Shown: in pieces, positions 25,905 through 34,127 of the stretch | How positions within the stretch are numbered: position 1 is the stretch's first letter | How the letters are laid out: each line of letters begins with the position of its first letter | Assembly: GCA_019309565.1 (NCBI GenBank) | Contig: JAFDFZ010000003.1 | Location: 24,303 to 88,302 of the forward strand | Length of the DNA stretch: 64,000 nucleotides | Reading direction: 5' to 3' | Source of the DNA: Deltaproteobacteria bacterium | Lineage (GTDB): Bacteria > Desulfobacterota > Desulfobacteria > Desulfobacterales > SURF-15 | Program-made: the position numbers and the translations under genes | The notes under the pieces: generated by a model | Database searches by the model: none | What the model was told of the DNA's origin: nothing | What the model saw: only the letters and a program-made list of their open reading frames with translations

Positions 25905-27362
25905 ATGAAAATGATTTACCATGGTAACAAGATGCTAAGACAGAAAACATTTCCTGCTATGATCATGTTGGTGACGGTGGTCTTGTTGAGCGTTTACCTG
26001 ATTGCGGAAGCTGAAGCAGAAGCAAAACCAGTGAAAATGATACCGGAGAGCTTCAGTACGCTCGCCGAAAAAGTCAGCCCTGCCGTGGTAAATATTCGAA
26101 CGGTAAAGCTCATTCAGGGAGGCGGCCGGGTGTTTCGCCAATTTAAGATGCCTTTTGAAAAAGATGATCCAATGGGGGAGTTTTTTGAAAAGTTCTTTGG
26201 CCAGGAACCTCAGCGTAAGTTCAAACAGCGAAGCCTTGGATCCGGTTTTATTATCGACCATGAAGGCTTTATTGTAACCAACAACCACGTCGTAGAAAGT
26301 GCCGACCAGATCAAGGTCATCTTATCGGATGGCAAAGAGTTCGGAGCCGAGATCGTTGGGAGAGACCCAAATACGGATCTCGCTCTCATAAAAATAAGAT
26401 CCAAGAAAAACCTGCCCGTGGTCGCTTTAGGGAATTCCGACACTTTGAAGGTGGGTGAATGGGTTGTGGCAATCGGCAGCCCATTTGGCCTGGAACATAC
26501 CCTTACCGCTGGTATTGTTAGCGCCAAGGGGCGAGTGATCGGCTCCGGGCCTTACGATGATTTTATTCAAACCGATGCGTCCATAAATCCGGGAAACAGT
26601 GGCGGCCCTCTCATAAACATGAAAGGCCAGGTAGTGGGGATCAACACAGCCATTATCGCCAGCGGCCAGGGCATCGGGTTTGCCATTCCCATCAACCTTG
26701 CAAAAGGGGTAATCGAGCAGTTGAAAGAAAAAGGTGAAGTTACACGCGGATGGCTCGGTGTGGGAATTCAAGACCTCAACAAAGAACTGGCTGAGTACTA
26801 CGGGCTGGAAAAGAAAAGCGGTGTTCTTGTCATGGAAGTATTTCCCGGAGACCCTGCAGATACATCCGGGATCAAGGCACAAGATATTATCCTGGAGGTA
26901 AATGGAATGCCCGTGAAAACAAGCCGGGATCTTACACGAATAATTGCGGGTATCAAGGTGGGGCAGACAGCTAGTATCAAAATATACCGCAAAGGCAATG
27001 AAAAAATCATTCAGGTTAAGATAGCCAAACGTAAAGATAGAAAAATCTATTCCAAAAGAAAACCCGAAAAGAGTTACGAAGAGGAACTCGGAATTCGGGT
27101 GAAAAGTCTTACACCGAAAATTTCACGTCAATTGAACCTTGCAGATACTTCTGGAGTTATCGTGTCTGCCATTAAACCCGATGGTAAAAGCGCAGCAGCC
27201 GGTGTTAAGGTGGGTGATATCATAACGGAGATAAACCACAAGGCAATTAGGACAGTGGATGATTTTGTGAGGGCCATCGAAAAAGTAGGGAAAGGGGAAA
27301 CGATTCAAATCTTTATCAAACGAATGAAAGTCGGTTTCTTGGTAGCGAAGATAGCCAAATGA
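25905..27362 (+). CDS. degQ: Periplasmic serine protease of the HtrA/DegP/DegQ family
   Basis: 485 residues from the ATG at 25905 (ribosome site GAGAGG); a longer reading would start in the repeat. Signal peptide (FPAMIMLVTVVLLSVYLIAE). The trypsin-like domain has the triad His in VTNNHVV, Asp in DPNTDLALIK and Ser in NPGNSGGPL. Two PDZ domains follow (TRGWLGVGIQDLNKEL and ELGIRVKSLTPKI regions), as in DegP/DegQ. It would degrade or refold damaged envelope proteins, useful beside copper and cytochrome maturation genes. Downstream comes the selenoprotein gene after 10 bases. Confidence 0.93.
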   Translation: MKMIYHGNKMLRQKTFPAMIMLVTVVLLSVYLIAEAEAEAKPVKMIPESFSTLAEKVSPAVVNIRTVKLIQGGGRVFRQFKMPFEKDDPMGEFFEKFFGQEPQRKFKQRSLGSGFIIDHEGFIVTNNHVVESADQIKVILSDGKEFGAEIVGRDPNTDLALIKIRSKKNLPVVALGNSDTLKVGEWVVAIGSPFGLEHTLTAGIVSAKGRVIGSGPYDDFIQTDASINPGNSGGPLINMKGQVVGINTAIIASGQGIGFAIPINLAKGVIEQLKEKGEVTRGWLGVGIQDLNKELAEYYGLEKKSGVLVMEVFPGDPADTSGIKAQDIILEVNGMPVKTSRDLTRIIAGIKVGQTASIKIYRKGNEKIIQVKIAKRKDRKIYSKRKPEKSYEEELGIRVKSLTPKISRQLNLADTSGVIVSAIKPDGKSAAAGVKVGDIITEINHKAIRTVDDFVRAIEKVGKGETIQIFIKRMKVGFLVAKIAK

Positions 27363-27372
27363 GAGGGCTGTG

Positions 27373-28254
27373 ATGAACAGGAAAGTCTTGAAAATGAATG
27401 ATATTAAAACAGACAGTGAAAGCACGATCTTGGGTGTGCGACAGGTAAAAAACAGGATAATAGCAAGAATATTCTCAAACTCTTCGTGGTTGATGGACAA
27501 ATGGGCTCGTCATTCGGAATTTATCGAATTTTCCGATTCCCCATGGCATGAACTGAGCATTGAGATATCCGAATGCCGATTGGCTTTGATCACAACAGGC
27601 GGTGTTCACCTTAAATCACAGCCTGCCTTCGATATGGAAGACCCGGCAGGAGATCCCACGTTCAGAGAGATTCCTGCGGATACCCGCCCATCTAATCTTA
27701 CAATAACTCACGACTACTATGACCATTCCGATGCGGATAAGGATATTAACGTGGTGTTTCCCATAGAAAGAGTCCATTCCTTGAAACGGTTGGGAAAAAT
27801 TGGGGAAGTAAATCATCGACACTTTTCTTTCATGGGACACTTAAGACACCCTAACATACGCCATTTAGTGGCAAACAGTGTTAAAAGGGTTGTAAACCAT
27901 CTGAGAAAGGACCGCGTCGATATTGCAATACTTACACCTGCTTGAGGTCTGTGTAATCAATCCGTGGGATTGATCCAACGAGCGGTCGAGGCCTCGGGAA
28001 TTGCAACCATCTCTATTAGCTTGTCCAAACATATTACAAAAAAACTGCGCCCCCCAAGAGCGCTTTACCCTGGTTTTTCCCTTGGACACCCTGTGGGTTT
28101 TCCCGGGCAGGTAGCACAACAGCTTAAAATATTGGATCTTTTATTACAATATCTAAAAGAAATTACCGTTCCAGGTACTCTAATCGAACTTGATTTAAAG
28201 AATGTAAACGATATCGGGAATATTGCCATGCTATATGGGTTGAAAGCAAATTAA
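27373..28254 (+). CDS. Selenoprotein, glycine/sarcosine/betaine reductase selenoprotein B family, Sec at in-frame TGA
   Basis: The frame from ATG 27373 (ribosome site GAGGG) runs to TAA at 28254, broken only by TGA at 27943-27945. The second part stays in the same frame and continues the family: ...DIAILTPA-U-GLCNQSVGLIQRAVEASG. In relatives the TGA position is Sec or Cys in a (U/C)xxC motif followed by (H/N)QSVGLI. Upstream blocks SECRLALITTGGVHL, FREIPADTRPSNL, HDYYDHSDAD and HRHFSFMGHLR also match the family. With Sec the protein is 293 residues. A hairpin directly after the TGA fits a bacterial SECIS. Exact reaction unknown; probably a redox-active thiol/selenol enzyme. Confidence 0.85.
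27956..27974 (+). promoter_or_regulatory. Putative bacterial SECIS hairpin
   Basis: ATCAATCC-GTG-GGATTGAT forms a perfect 8-bp stem with a G-first loop. The loop lies 18 bases after the TGA at 27943-27945, within the 16-37 base window known for bacterial SECIS elements. Confidence 0.65.
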
Positions 28255-28276
28255 TTTACAAAAGGAGGATGATACC

Positions 28277-28507
28277 ATGCAGAACCTAATACCACTAATA
28301 TTGATCGGTTTTTTGATGTACTTTGTTTTCAGAAAAGGAGGAGGGATGGGATGCTGCGGGGGGCACGGCACACATGAAACAGAGAGTCATAAGAGAACTC
28401 ATCCAAAGAGATCATATCCCGATGTTAGCGCAAAGATTATCGATCTTAACGAAGATGAATATGAGGTAATCGATTTCGAAGATAAAAAGGCTTCCAAGGT
28501 CAAATGA
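28277..28507 (+). CDS. Small membrane protein with CCGGH motif
   Basis: 76 residues, strong ribosome site AAAGGAGGATGATACC. One N-terminal membrane helix (LIPLILIGFLMYFVF), then a glycine-rich GGGMGCCGGHGTHE segment that could bind a metal or carry redox thiols, then a charged tail (DLNEDEYEVIDFEDKKASK). I do not recognise a named family. It is 22 bases after the selenoprotein gene and likely co-transcribed. The vicinal Cys pair and His residues fit a metal or thiol role in this block. Confidence 0.65.
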   Translation: MQNLIPLILIGFLMYFVFRKGGGMGCCGGHGTHETESHKRTHPKRSYPDVSAKIIDLNEDEYEVIDFEDKKASKVK

Positions 28508-28662
28508 TCTTTACCCCGGATCATATTTTTTGAGTAACGTTTCAGCACTTTGAAAAACCACAGATAGGTGTTCACAAAGCTAATTGGTATTTTGATTCCT
28601 TAAGAATCAATGCCTTTCAACCGACTGGGAATAAACCTCTTCAGAATTATGTGAGAAGCCAT

Positions 28663-29073
28663 TTATAACGCCTCGGTTATGGCTTTCAGCTTTTCAAGGT
28701 CTTTATCGAAAGAAATGACTGGTTTTTCAGCCGAGGACTGTGCAGCAAGAATACAATCAACTATATCTGCGTTTGAAGCTTCATATTTTAATAACGCTTC
28801 AAGAATTTCAGATCTGTTTGTGATCATGATACCGGAAAAATTCAATATTCGACTGATGGAATCGACAATCTCGTTTCGGGGGACTAAATAGAATTTCTCC
28901 AATACATATATGCATTCAACTATAACAACCGCAGATATTTCAACTTTTTTCTTGCCATGTGATACCTGCAACATAAAAGCTTTAGCTTTTGGACTGTATA
29001 TTTCATGATCTTCTAAAAGATATCGAAGAATGACGTTGGTATCAATCAGATAGACCTTCACGGGCGATTTCAT
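28663..29073 (-). CDS. PIN-domain ribonuclease toxin (VapC type)
   Basis: 136 residues. PIN-domain acidic residues are visible: Asp in YLIDTNVILRYLL, Glu in VVIVECIYVLEKF, Asp in ASNADIVDCILAA and Asp in VISFDKDLEKL. Such toxins cleave tRNA or rRNA. It overlaps the end of the AbrB-type antitoxin gene by 32 bases if the ATG at 29073 is used; an internal GTG (VKVYLIDTN) is an alternative start. Both key helices are intact, so it may be active. Confidence 0.8.
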   Translation of the reverse strand: MKSPVKVYLIDTNVILRYLLEDHEIYSPKAKAFMLQVSHGKKKVEISAVVIVECIYVLEKFYLVPRNEIVDSISRILNFSGIMITNRSEILEALLKYEASNADIVDCILAAQSSAEKPVISFDKDLEKLKAITEAL

Positions 29074-29305
29074 CCGCTATTTTCCCTTTAATTTTTTTCC
29101 TTATTTTATGTAAAGGGACGTATTCCTTTGCATATTTCTTGAGCCTTCCCGCCAGTTGATCTGCATGACCGCCCGGAATACCCTTAAGCTTCACTTCATC
29201 ATCTTCAACCAAAAACAAAACCGCACCTTCATTTCCTATCTTAAGCTTTTCTCTGATCGCTTTAGGTACTGTTATTTGGCCCTTCTTCGATATTTTAGCA
29301 TACAT
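29042..29305 (-). CDS. AbrB/MazE-family antitoxin
   Basis: 87 residues. The N-terminal swapped-hairpin DNA-binding motif is clear: YAKISKKGQITVPKAIREKL then KIGNEGAVLFLVEDDEVKLK. The C-terminal tail would wrap the PIN toxin. It overlaps the toxin gene, the usual antitoxin-first order of vapBC modules, and probably autorepresses the promoter. Confidence 0.85.
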   Translation of the reverse strand: MYAKISKKGQITVPKAIREKLKIGNEGAVLFLVEDDEVKLKGIPGGHADQLAGRLKKYAKEYVPLHKIRKKIKGKIADEIAREGLSD

Positions 29306-29418
29306 TTTAAATCTTCTTTACTTTTATTTTATTTTACAGCTAAACAAAATATATGTAATTTATTAGTTTGTCAATTTTTTTATTTTTATAATACAAAATT
29401 GTGGTTCTTTGCTTTATT

Positions 29419-29457
29419 TAAACCCCACCAATTTCAAGGCGGTGGCTTTAGGGGGGG
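29419..29457 (+). repeat. Short hairpin element H1 (TAAACCCC...GGTGGCTTTAGGGG)
   Basis: CCACC and GGTGG pair around an 11-base loop, with TAAACCCC before and CTTTAGGGGGGG after. The 3' motif GG(T)(A/G)GCTTT recurs in H2, H3 and both copies of the 114-bp element. It overlaps the 3' end of the toxin remnant. Confidence 0.6.
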
Positions 29458-29655
29458 CAAAATTCGCCTGTCACAAGAGGTCGATTTTCGGTTGACATTT
29501 CTCCACTGCTCGTTGATGTGTATGCTGTATTGGCCTCTCCGGTGGCCTTTCAATTTCTCCAATCGGTTACCAGGGGGTATTCTCAAATCTTCACTAATGT
29601 CAAACGTTATGTTGCATATATTGGAAAAGTTAAGTTTTTGATCTAATAAAGCTGC
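29434..29655 (-). pseudogene. Remnant of a HigB/RelE-family toxin gene
   Basis: The minus-strand frame here reads DISEDLRIPPGNRLEKLKGH then RRGQYSIHINEQWR, the hallmark C-terminal half of HigB/RelE-type killers. The N-terminal half is absent because the sulfatase-fold gene ends here. After QWR, where relatives read ICFRW and an Asp-rich end, the frame runs into the H1 repeat and stops. The gene thus appears cut at both ends and is almost certainly inactive. No cognate antitoxin gene was found beside it. Confidence 0.65.
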
Positions 29656-29657
29656 AT

Positions 29658-31118
29658 TTACTTGATAAGCCCTTTCCAGAAAGGTGAAAGCGCTCCCCCC
29701 TTAAACGGCCCATCACACCATCCCTTGAGGCTGAATGCTCCATGCACGTATCGGTAATCCTTAAGATACTCTGGAATATCACCATTTGCATCCTCGTGGG
29801 CAAGCTGAAGCATCTGCTTGCAAATATCAGGATTTTGATCCGCTATGTTGGCTGTCAACTTTGGGTCGTTTCTTATATCATATAGCAGGGGCTCCTCCCC
29901 CCAAAGCCCCGCATTGAACCACCACCTGTCAGTAATGACAGATATGACAGCCCCCCAGCCAATGGTTACATGATCCCGAACAGTTATGGATTTGTCAGAC
30001 ACTGCCGGCCAGAAATTACGCCCCTCCATTGACTCCGGCATCTCCACTCCAATCAGCCCGAGAAGTGTTGCAGTGAGATCAAAGTTTTGAAGCAGCATGT
30101 GATTTACCGTTCCTGCACCCTCACCGGAAGGATGACGGATCATAAGAACCAGATCCGCGACCCCTCGCGTAACGGGGTAGGCCTGCTTGCTGACAAGTCC
30201 TTTGTCAACCGGCTCATAGCCAAGGTTATGGCCATGGTCGCTGATGACAACCACGATGCTGTCCTCCCATCTACCGGTAACTTTCAAGGTATCGATAAAG
30301 TGGCCGAACCATCGGTCACACAAGCTAACCTCACCCGCGTAGTTTGCCTGCAATCTCTTAAGCTCTTTCTCTGTTACACACTGCTTCCAGTGGCCGTAAG
30401 GAGATTGTATCAGATCCGCAACTTCATCGTCTGAGTCGTACATTTTACGGTAATATTTCGGGGGATCCCATGGCTCATGGGGGTCAAAGGAATCAACCAC
30501 CATGAAAACCTTATCGGCTTGCTGGTTTTCGAAAAGCCAGTTTGATGCCTCCCTGAACACCATCGCCGGAAAATAGTCTTCTTCCGAGCGGCGGAAAGTT
30601 GTATTGGCAACCATCGCCCGCATGCAGTCAACCACGTGTTTTTCCTGTTTCATGCGCTCATTCAGGTGTTTATCAAGAATATGATCACTTAATTCGACCT
30701 TCATTTTAAAAGGATCTAACTCCTGGCCTCGGACAAACAGCCAGGTATCAAATCCCCGGTGGTAGTTACCCGCAGGCTTAAACATATGAAAGCAGTCGGA
30801 AATCATAGCTGTCCTGTATCCCTCATCTCTAAGGATTTCACTAACCGTCTTTTCGGTTTCCGGAAGAGGCCCCCATCCGGGTACAGCCGGTGCGATCTTG
30901 GCCTTATCGTAACCATAAACCCTGAAAGGATAGACTCTTTTACCCGTGTGCAAGGCGCGCCGGACGGGCAAAGTGGGAAGAGAGTCCGCATAACAACTTG
31001 TAAATACAACAGATTCTTTGGCAAACGCATCGAGATTGGGTGTTTTGATCCAATCATTTCCGTAAGCTCCGATATGATCCTGACGCAAGGTGTCAAAAAT
31101 AACCAGTATAATGTTCAT
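29658..31118 (-). CDS. Sulfatase-fold (alkaline phosphatase superfamily) hydrolase with Thr at the nucleophile position
   Basis: 486 residues from the ATG at 31118, chosen for the ribosome site GGAAAGGAGCGATCA; a 32-residue longer reading lacks one. Sulfatase-fold features: IILVIFDTLRQDHIGAYGN with metal-binding Asp9, TPNLDAFAKESVVFT, the C-terminal metal site VVVISDHGHNLG, and DLTATLLGLIGVEMPE. The active-site motif normally (C/S)xPxR reads TLPVRRALHTG, so Thr49 replaces the Cys/Ser converted to formylglycine. It probably uses Thr directly, like phosphodiesterase/phosphatase relatives, or is not a sulfatase. No export signal is seen. No anaerobic sulfatase-maturating enzyme is nearby. Confidence 0.8.
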   Translation of the reverse strand: MNIILVIFDTLRQDHIGAYGNDWIKTPNLDAFAKESVVFTSCYADSLPTLPVRRALHTGKRVYPFRVYGYDKAKIAPAVPGWGPLPETEKTVSEILRDEGYRTAMISDCFHMFKPAGNYHRGFDTWLFVRGQELDPFKMKVELSDHILDKHLNERMKQEKHVVDCMRAMVANTTFRRSEEDYFPAMVFREASNWLFENQQADKVFMVVDSFDPHEPWDPPKYYRKMYDSDDEVADLIQSPYGHWKQCVTEKELKRLQANYAGEVSLCDRWFGHFIDTLKVTGRWEDSIVVVISDHGHNLGYEPVDKGLVSKQAYPVTRGVADLVLMIRHPSGEGAGTVNHMLLQNFDLTATLLGLIGVEMPESMEGRNFWPAVSDKSITVRDHVTIGWGAVISVITDRWWFNAGLWGEEPLLYDIRNDPKLTANIADQNPDICKQMLQLAHEDANGDIPEYLKDYRYVHGAFSLKGWCDGPFKGGALSPFWKGLIK

Positions 31119-31163
31119 TGATCGCTCCTTTCCGCTAAGGTTTTTAATATTATCCCTTTTATA

Positions 31164-31192
31164 TTGACTTTGCGCTTGGCTCGTAAAATAAT
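31164..31192 (+). promoter_or_regulatory. Possible sigma-70 promoter for the TctC-like gene
   Basis: TTGACT, a 17-base spacer and AATAAT, about 155 bases before the ATG at 31347. Both hexamers differ by one base from consensus. Sequence match only. Confidence 0.3.
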
Positions 31193-31346
31193 CGATAACA
31201 TCCATATAAATCAAGTCTGTTCTATGTTCATAGTTCTTTGCAAAACGGCAGCCTTCTCGGCCGCTGCCTGAAACCCGGGGAGCTGGTGTAGTTTATCTAT
31301 CTGTTAAACGTGGTTATGGGCTTTTAACAAAAGTTAAGGAAGGGAT

Positions 31347-32246
31347 ATGATGAACGGGCATATCCGCTTATCGAAAAAACCGATTCAGATGATCGTTCCA
31401 TCAGATGTGGGCTCCAACATCGATGTTCAGGCGCGGCTGCTGGCAGAAGCAGCCGGGCCTCTTCTGGGAAATTCGATAACCATCGTCAACAAACCTGGAA
31501 AAAGAACCGTTTTCGGGGTAACCGAGGCACTCGAGGCACCGGCCGATGGTTATACACTAATTTTTTTGATTATTCCTTCCATCGCCATACAGCCCTATTT
31601 GCACGGCATCCCGTATACCTATAGAGATCTTGTACCCGTAGCGAACGTTTCGGAAACCTATATTATGCTTTATTGCAACATGGATTCGCCCTGGAGGACG
31701 CTTGAAGAATTTATCGGTTATGCACAACATACCCGCACCATTATTGGCTGCAGCGGCATGGGCATGTTGCCTCACATTGCAGGCATCGAGCTTGCAAAGA
31801 AAGCCGAGGCAGCGTTTTCATATGTCGGCTATCCCTCTTCGCATCATGCGATTGAAGCATTAATGGAAAAAAAAACGGACGTCGCCCTTGTTTTGTCCTC
31901 TGCCCATGATGAAAAACTACGGACACTTGCCATATTCGAGCCTGAACGAAAACCCTCTCTTCCCCGGGTTCCAACAGCCAAGGAGCAGGGATACGATGTG
32001 ATTGGATATGTAAGGGACAGCATTGCGGTCAAGAAGGGAACACCTCCGGAAATCATCGATGCATTGGGAGATGCTTTTAAGAAGGCTCTTGTAACCCCCC
32101 AGATACAATCCGCCTTTTTCAGCCGTAAAACCGAAATAAAATATCTAAACAGCAAGGATACCATGAAACTTTGGATATCTGCGGTTAAGGCTTACCGTTG
32201 GGTGTTCGATGAGATCAGACAAACACAAGAATCTGCCCGAACATAA
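31347..32246 (+). CDS. Orphan TctC/Bug-type substrate-binding protein without signal peptide
   Basis: 299 residues. Tripartite tricarboxylate transporter receptor family: KPIQMIVPSDVGSNIDVQAR, NKPGKRTVFGVTEALEAPAD, GYTLIF, and the C-terminal LPRVPTAKEQGYDVIG and KKGTPPEIIDALGDAFKKAL blocks. Family members are periplasmic and start with a signal peptide; here the mature domain begins within the first 12 residues and no hydrophobic leader precedes it. No TctA or TctB gene is close. It may be a cytoplasmic ligand sensor derived from the family, or a gene that lost its leader. ATGATG makes the exact start ambiguous by one codon. Confidence 0.75.
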   Translation: MMNGHIRLSKKPIQMIVPSDVGSNIDVQARLLAEAAGPLLGNSITIVNKPGKRTVFGVTEALEAPADGYTLIFLIIPSIAIQPYLHGIPYTYRDLVPVANVSETYIMLYCNMDSPWRTLEEFIGYAQHTRTIIGCSGMGMLPHIAGIELAKKAEAAFSYVGYPSSHHAIEALMEKKTDVALVLSSAHDEKLRTLAIFEPERKPSLPRVPTAKEQGYDVIGYVRDSIAVKKGTPPEIIDALGDAFKKALVTPQIQSAFFSRKTEIKYLNSKDTMKLWISAVKAYRWVFDEIRQTQESART

Positions 32247-32323
32247 TTTATAATTTTCACTTGATATTCGAGCCCTAAATATGTTTTGTTTTAGGAGCAG
32301 TTTTTAAGATAAAAGGATTTTAT

Positions 32324-33064
32324 ATGATTCAATCGCACACCATAAAGACCCCTAATCGGTCGTCGGGACGGAATAAGAACCGATGCTTGTCTTGCGGAAC
32401 ATCAGTGAACATGGGCAAGCGCCGGTATTGTTCCATAGAATGCCGCCAGTATCTGCGGCATCAATTAAACGTCCGCACGGGGCTGCTTAAAGCGCTCAAT
32501 ACAAGATACGCGACCTTTTATTTTAATGATTCCCTGATCTTTATGGATGTCTTGCCTTTTGATGCCATTGAAATTTTCAGCTTTATATTCCCTCGTTCCC
32601 AAAACGGAAAACCCGTGGAGGACTTCAAAAGGATGGCGGATCATCTGGGAAACGCATGGTGGGCAGAAGTTCGGCGAACCCGAAGACGGTATTTGGCCTC
32701 CCGGCACCTGCTTGAGCAGGCCAGCAGAAACCACGCCCGGCTGGAGTCCATCAAGCCGTTTGAAATTAAGAAACCGGCTCATATTGGAAACTCCATTATC
32801 CACCTGAAGCTGGATCGAGCCCAACTGGAAGACCCGCAACTGCTTCACATCATCAAGCAGGCATACCGTCGCCAGGCAAAAAAATACCATCCAGATCAGG
32901 GAGGAGACGCAGCGGCATTTAGAAGAATCCACGAGGCATATCAACAGCTTCTCGTCTGGGCGGAAAGTCCCACCTTTGTCAAACGCCGTGGTTTCCCGGA
33001 TAAATGGTTTTATGACGGCATAAGAAACCGATGGATTCAACCCACTCCTTATCCCGGAATCTAA
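32324..33064 (+). CDS. J-domain protein with N-terminal zinc-finger
   Basis: 246 residues, ribosome site AAAAGGATTTTAT. N-terminal CLSCGTSVNMGKRRYCSIEC (residues ~22-41) is a CxxC...CxxxC zinc-binding motif. A central region lacks recognised motifs. The C-terminal part, residues ~172-215, is a DnaJ J-domain with the essential HPD in AKKYHPDQGGDAAAFRRIHE, so it can stimulate an Hsp70 ATPase. The final WFYDGIRNRWIQPTPYPG is conserved-looking. Client unknown. Not part of a dnaK operon. Confidence 0.8.
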   Translation: MIQSHTIKTPNRSSGRNKNRCLSCGTSVNMGKRRYCSIECRQYLRHQLNVRTGLLKALNTRYATFYFNDSLIFMDVLPFDAIEIFSFIFPRSQNGKPVEDFKRMADHLGNAWWAEVRRTRRRYLASRHLLEQASRNHARLESIKPFEIKKPAHIGNSIIHLKLDRAQLEDPQLLHIIKQAYRRQAKKYHPDQGGDAAAFRRIHEAYQQLLVWAESPTFVKRRGFPDKWFYDGIRNRWIQPTPYPGI

Positions 33065-33122
33065 CTTCCCTCTTATAGAATTTCCGTGCGTAATCGGTTG
33101 GAAATTGCCATAAAGGATGCGT

Positions 33123-34058
33123 TTATTTGTAATCTTGGAACGCTTTCTCGTACCGTTTCCAGAAGCTTTCCAGGGTGAAGTGATGTTCCTGTGTTCCGTA
33201 ATGTTCCACTGCAAAGCTGGCGCAAACTGCTCCCATCTGTGCACATACGGAAAGATCTTTTTTCATCACCAGTCCTTTGATGAGGCCTGCGCGGAAAGCG
33301 TCGCCGGCACCGGTTGGATCAATGACGGTTTCCGGCTCAACAGCCGATATGTTCAGCTCGCCGTCGCTGGTAAGGATAACGGAACCTTTCTCGGCCAGGG
33401 TGGTAATGATGGCCTGGGTTTTTTTCAGCATGTCTCTTTTTTTCAGGCTGGTGGTCTTCAATACCATCTCCAGTTCATAGTCGTTGGATACAAACATGCT
33501 TGAACCGGTGATCATCTCTTCAAGCTCATCTCCGGTAAGCGAAACGATCTGCTGACCAGGGTCGACAATATGTGAAATACCCGCCTTTTTGTAGTAACGG
33601 CTGTATTGAATCATATCTTCAAGATTACCAGGGGAGATGATGGCAACCGCATCATCCCGCTGGATGCCGTCAAACTGAAACAGAGATGGATATTTCATGG
33701 CCCCTGGATTGAATCCTGTAATCTGGTTGTCTGACATATCGGTGGTAATATAGGCGCCTGCCGTAAATTCTTCGGGAATTTCACGAATCCCGTCCAGGGG
33801 AAGACCAAGTTGTATCATGCGCCTTTTGTAAGTATCGAAATCTTTTCCCGCAGTTGCCAGCACAATCGGCTTTTCCCCCAGCAAAGCCAGATTATATGCA
33901 ATATTGCCCGCGGTCCCCCCGCATCTTTCCGTCAGGCCGTTTACCATGAAGGATACGTTTAAGACATGTATCTTATCGGGTAAAATATGATCTGAAAATT
34001 TACCTGGAAAATCCATGATTCGATCATAGGCCAGGGATCCTGATGTTAATATCTGCAT
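33123..34058 (-). CDS. PfkB-family sugar/nucleoside kinase, adenosine-kinase-like
   Basis: 311 residues. Ribokinase fold with N-terminal GSLAYDRIMDFPGKF, the substrate-lid GGTAGNIAYNLALLG, and the C-terminal anion-hole/catalytic motif DPTGAGDAFRAGLIKGL, with Asp of GAGD as base. The DKIHVLNVSF segment and FTAGAYITTD loop match prokaryotic adenosine-kinase-like proteins more than ribokinases. Likely phosphorylates adenosine or another nucleoside/sugar in the cytoplasm. Single gene on its strand, 69 bases after the amidase gene. Confidence 0.8.
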   Translation of the reverse strand: MQILTSGSLAYDRIMDFPGKFSDHILPDKIHVLNVSFMVNGLTERCGGTAGNIAYNLALLGEKPIVLATAGKDFDTYKRRMIQLGLPLDGIREIPEEFTAGAYITTDMSDNQITGFNPGAMKYPSLFQFDGIQRDDAVAIISPGNLEDMIQYSRYYKKAGISHIVDPGQQIVSLTGDELEEMITGSSMFVSNDYELEMVLKTTSLKKRDMLKKTQAIITTLAEKGSVILTSDGELNISAVEPETVIDPTGAGDAFRAGLIKGLVMKKDLSVCAQMGAVCASFAVEHYGTQEHHFTLESFWKRYEKAFQDYK

Positions 34059-34127
34059 GGTATTGTCTCTTATTTTAGAAATTCGCCATTCAAAATTAAA
34101 AACCCGTTTAAAAAGTATTCGCTAATT

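Noticed and set aside
29156..29641. Plus-strand 161-residue frame
   Set aside because: It is antisense to the AbrB gene and toxin remnant and has no recognisable motif or ribosome site.
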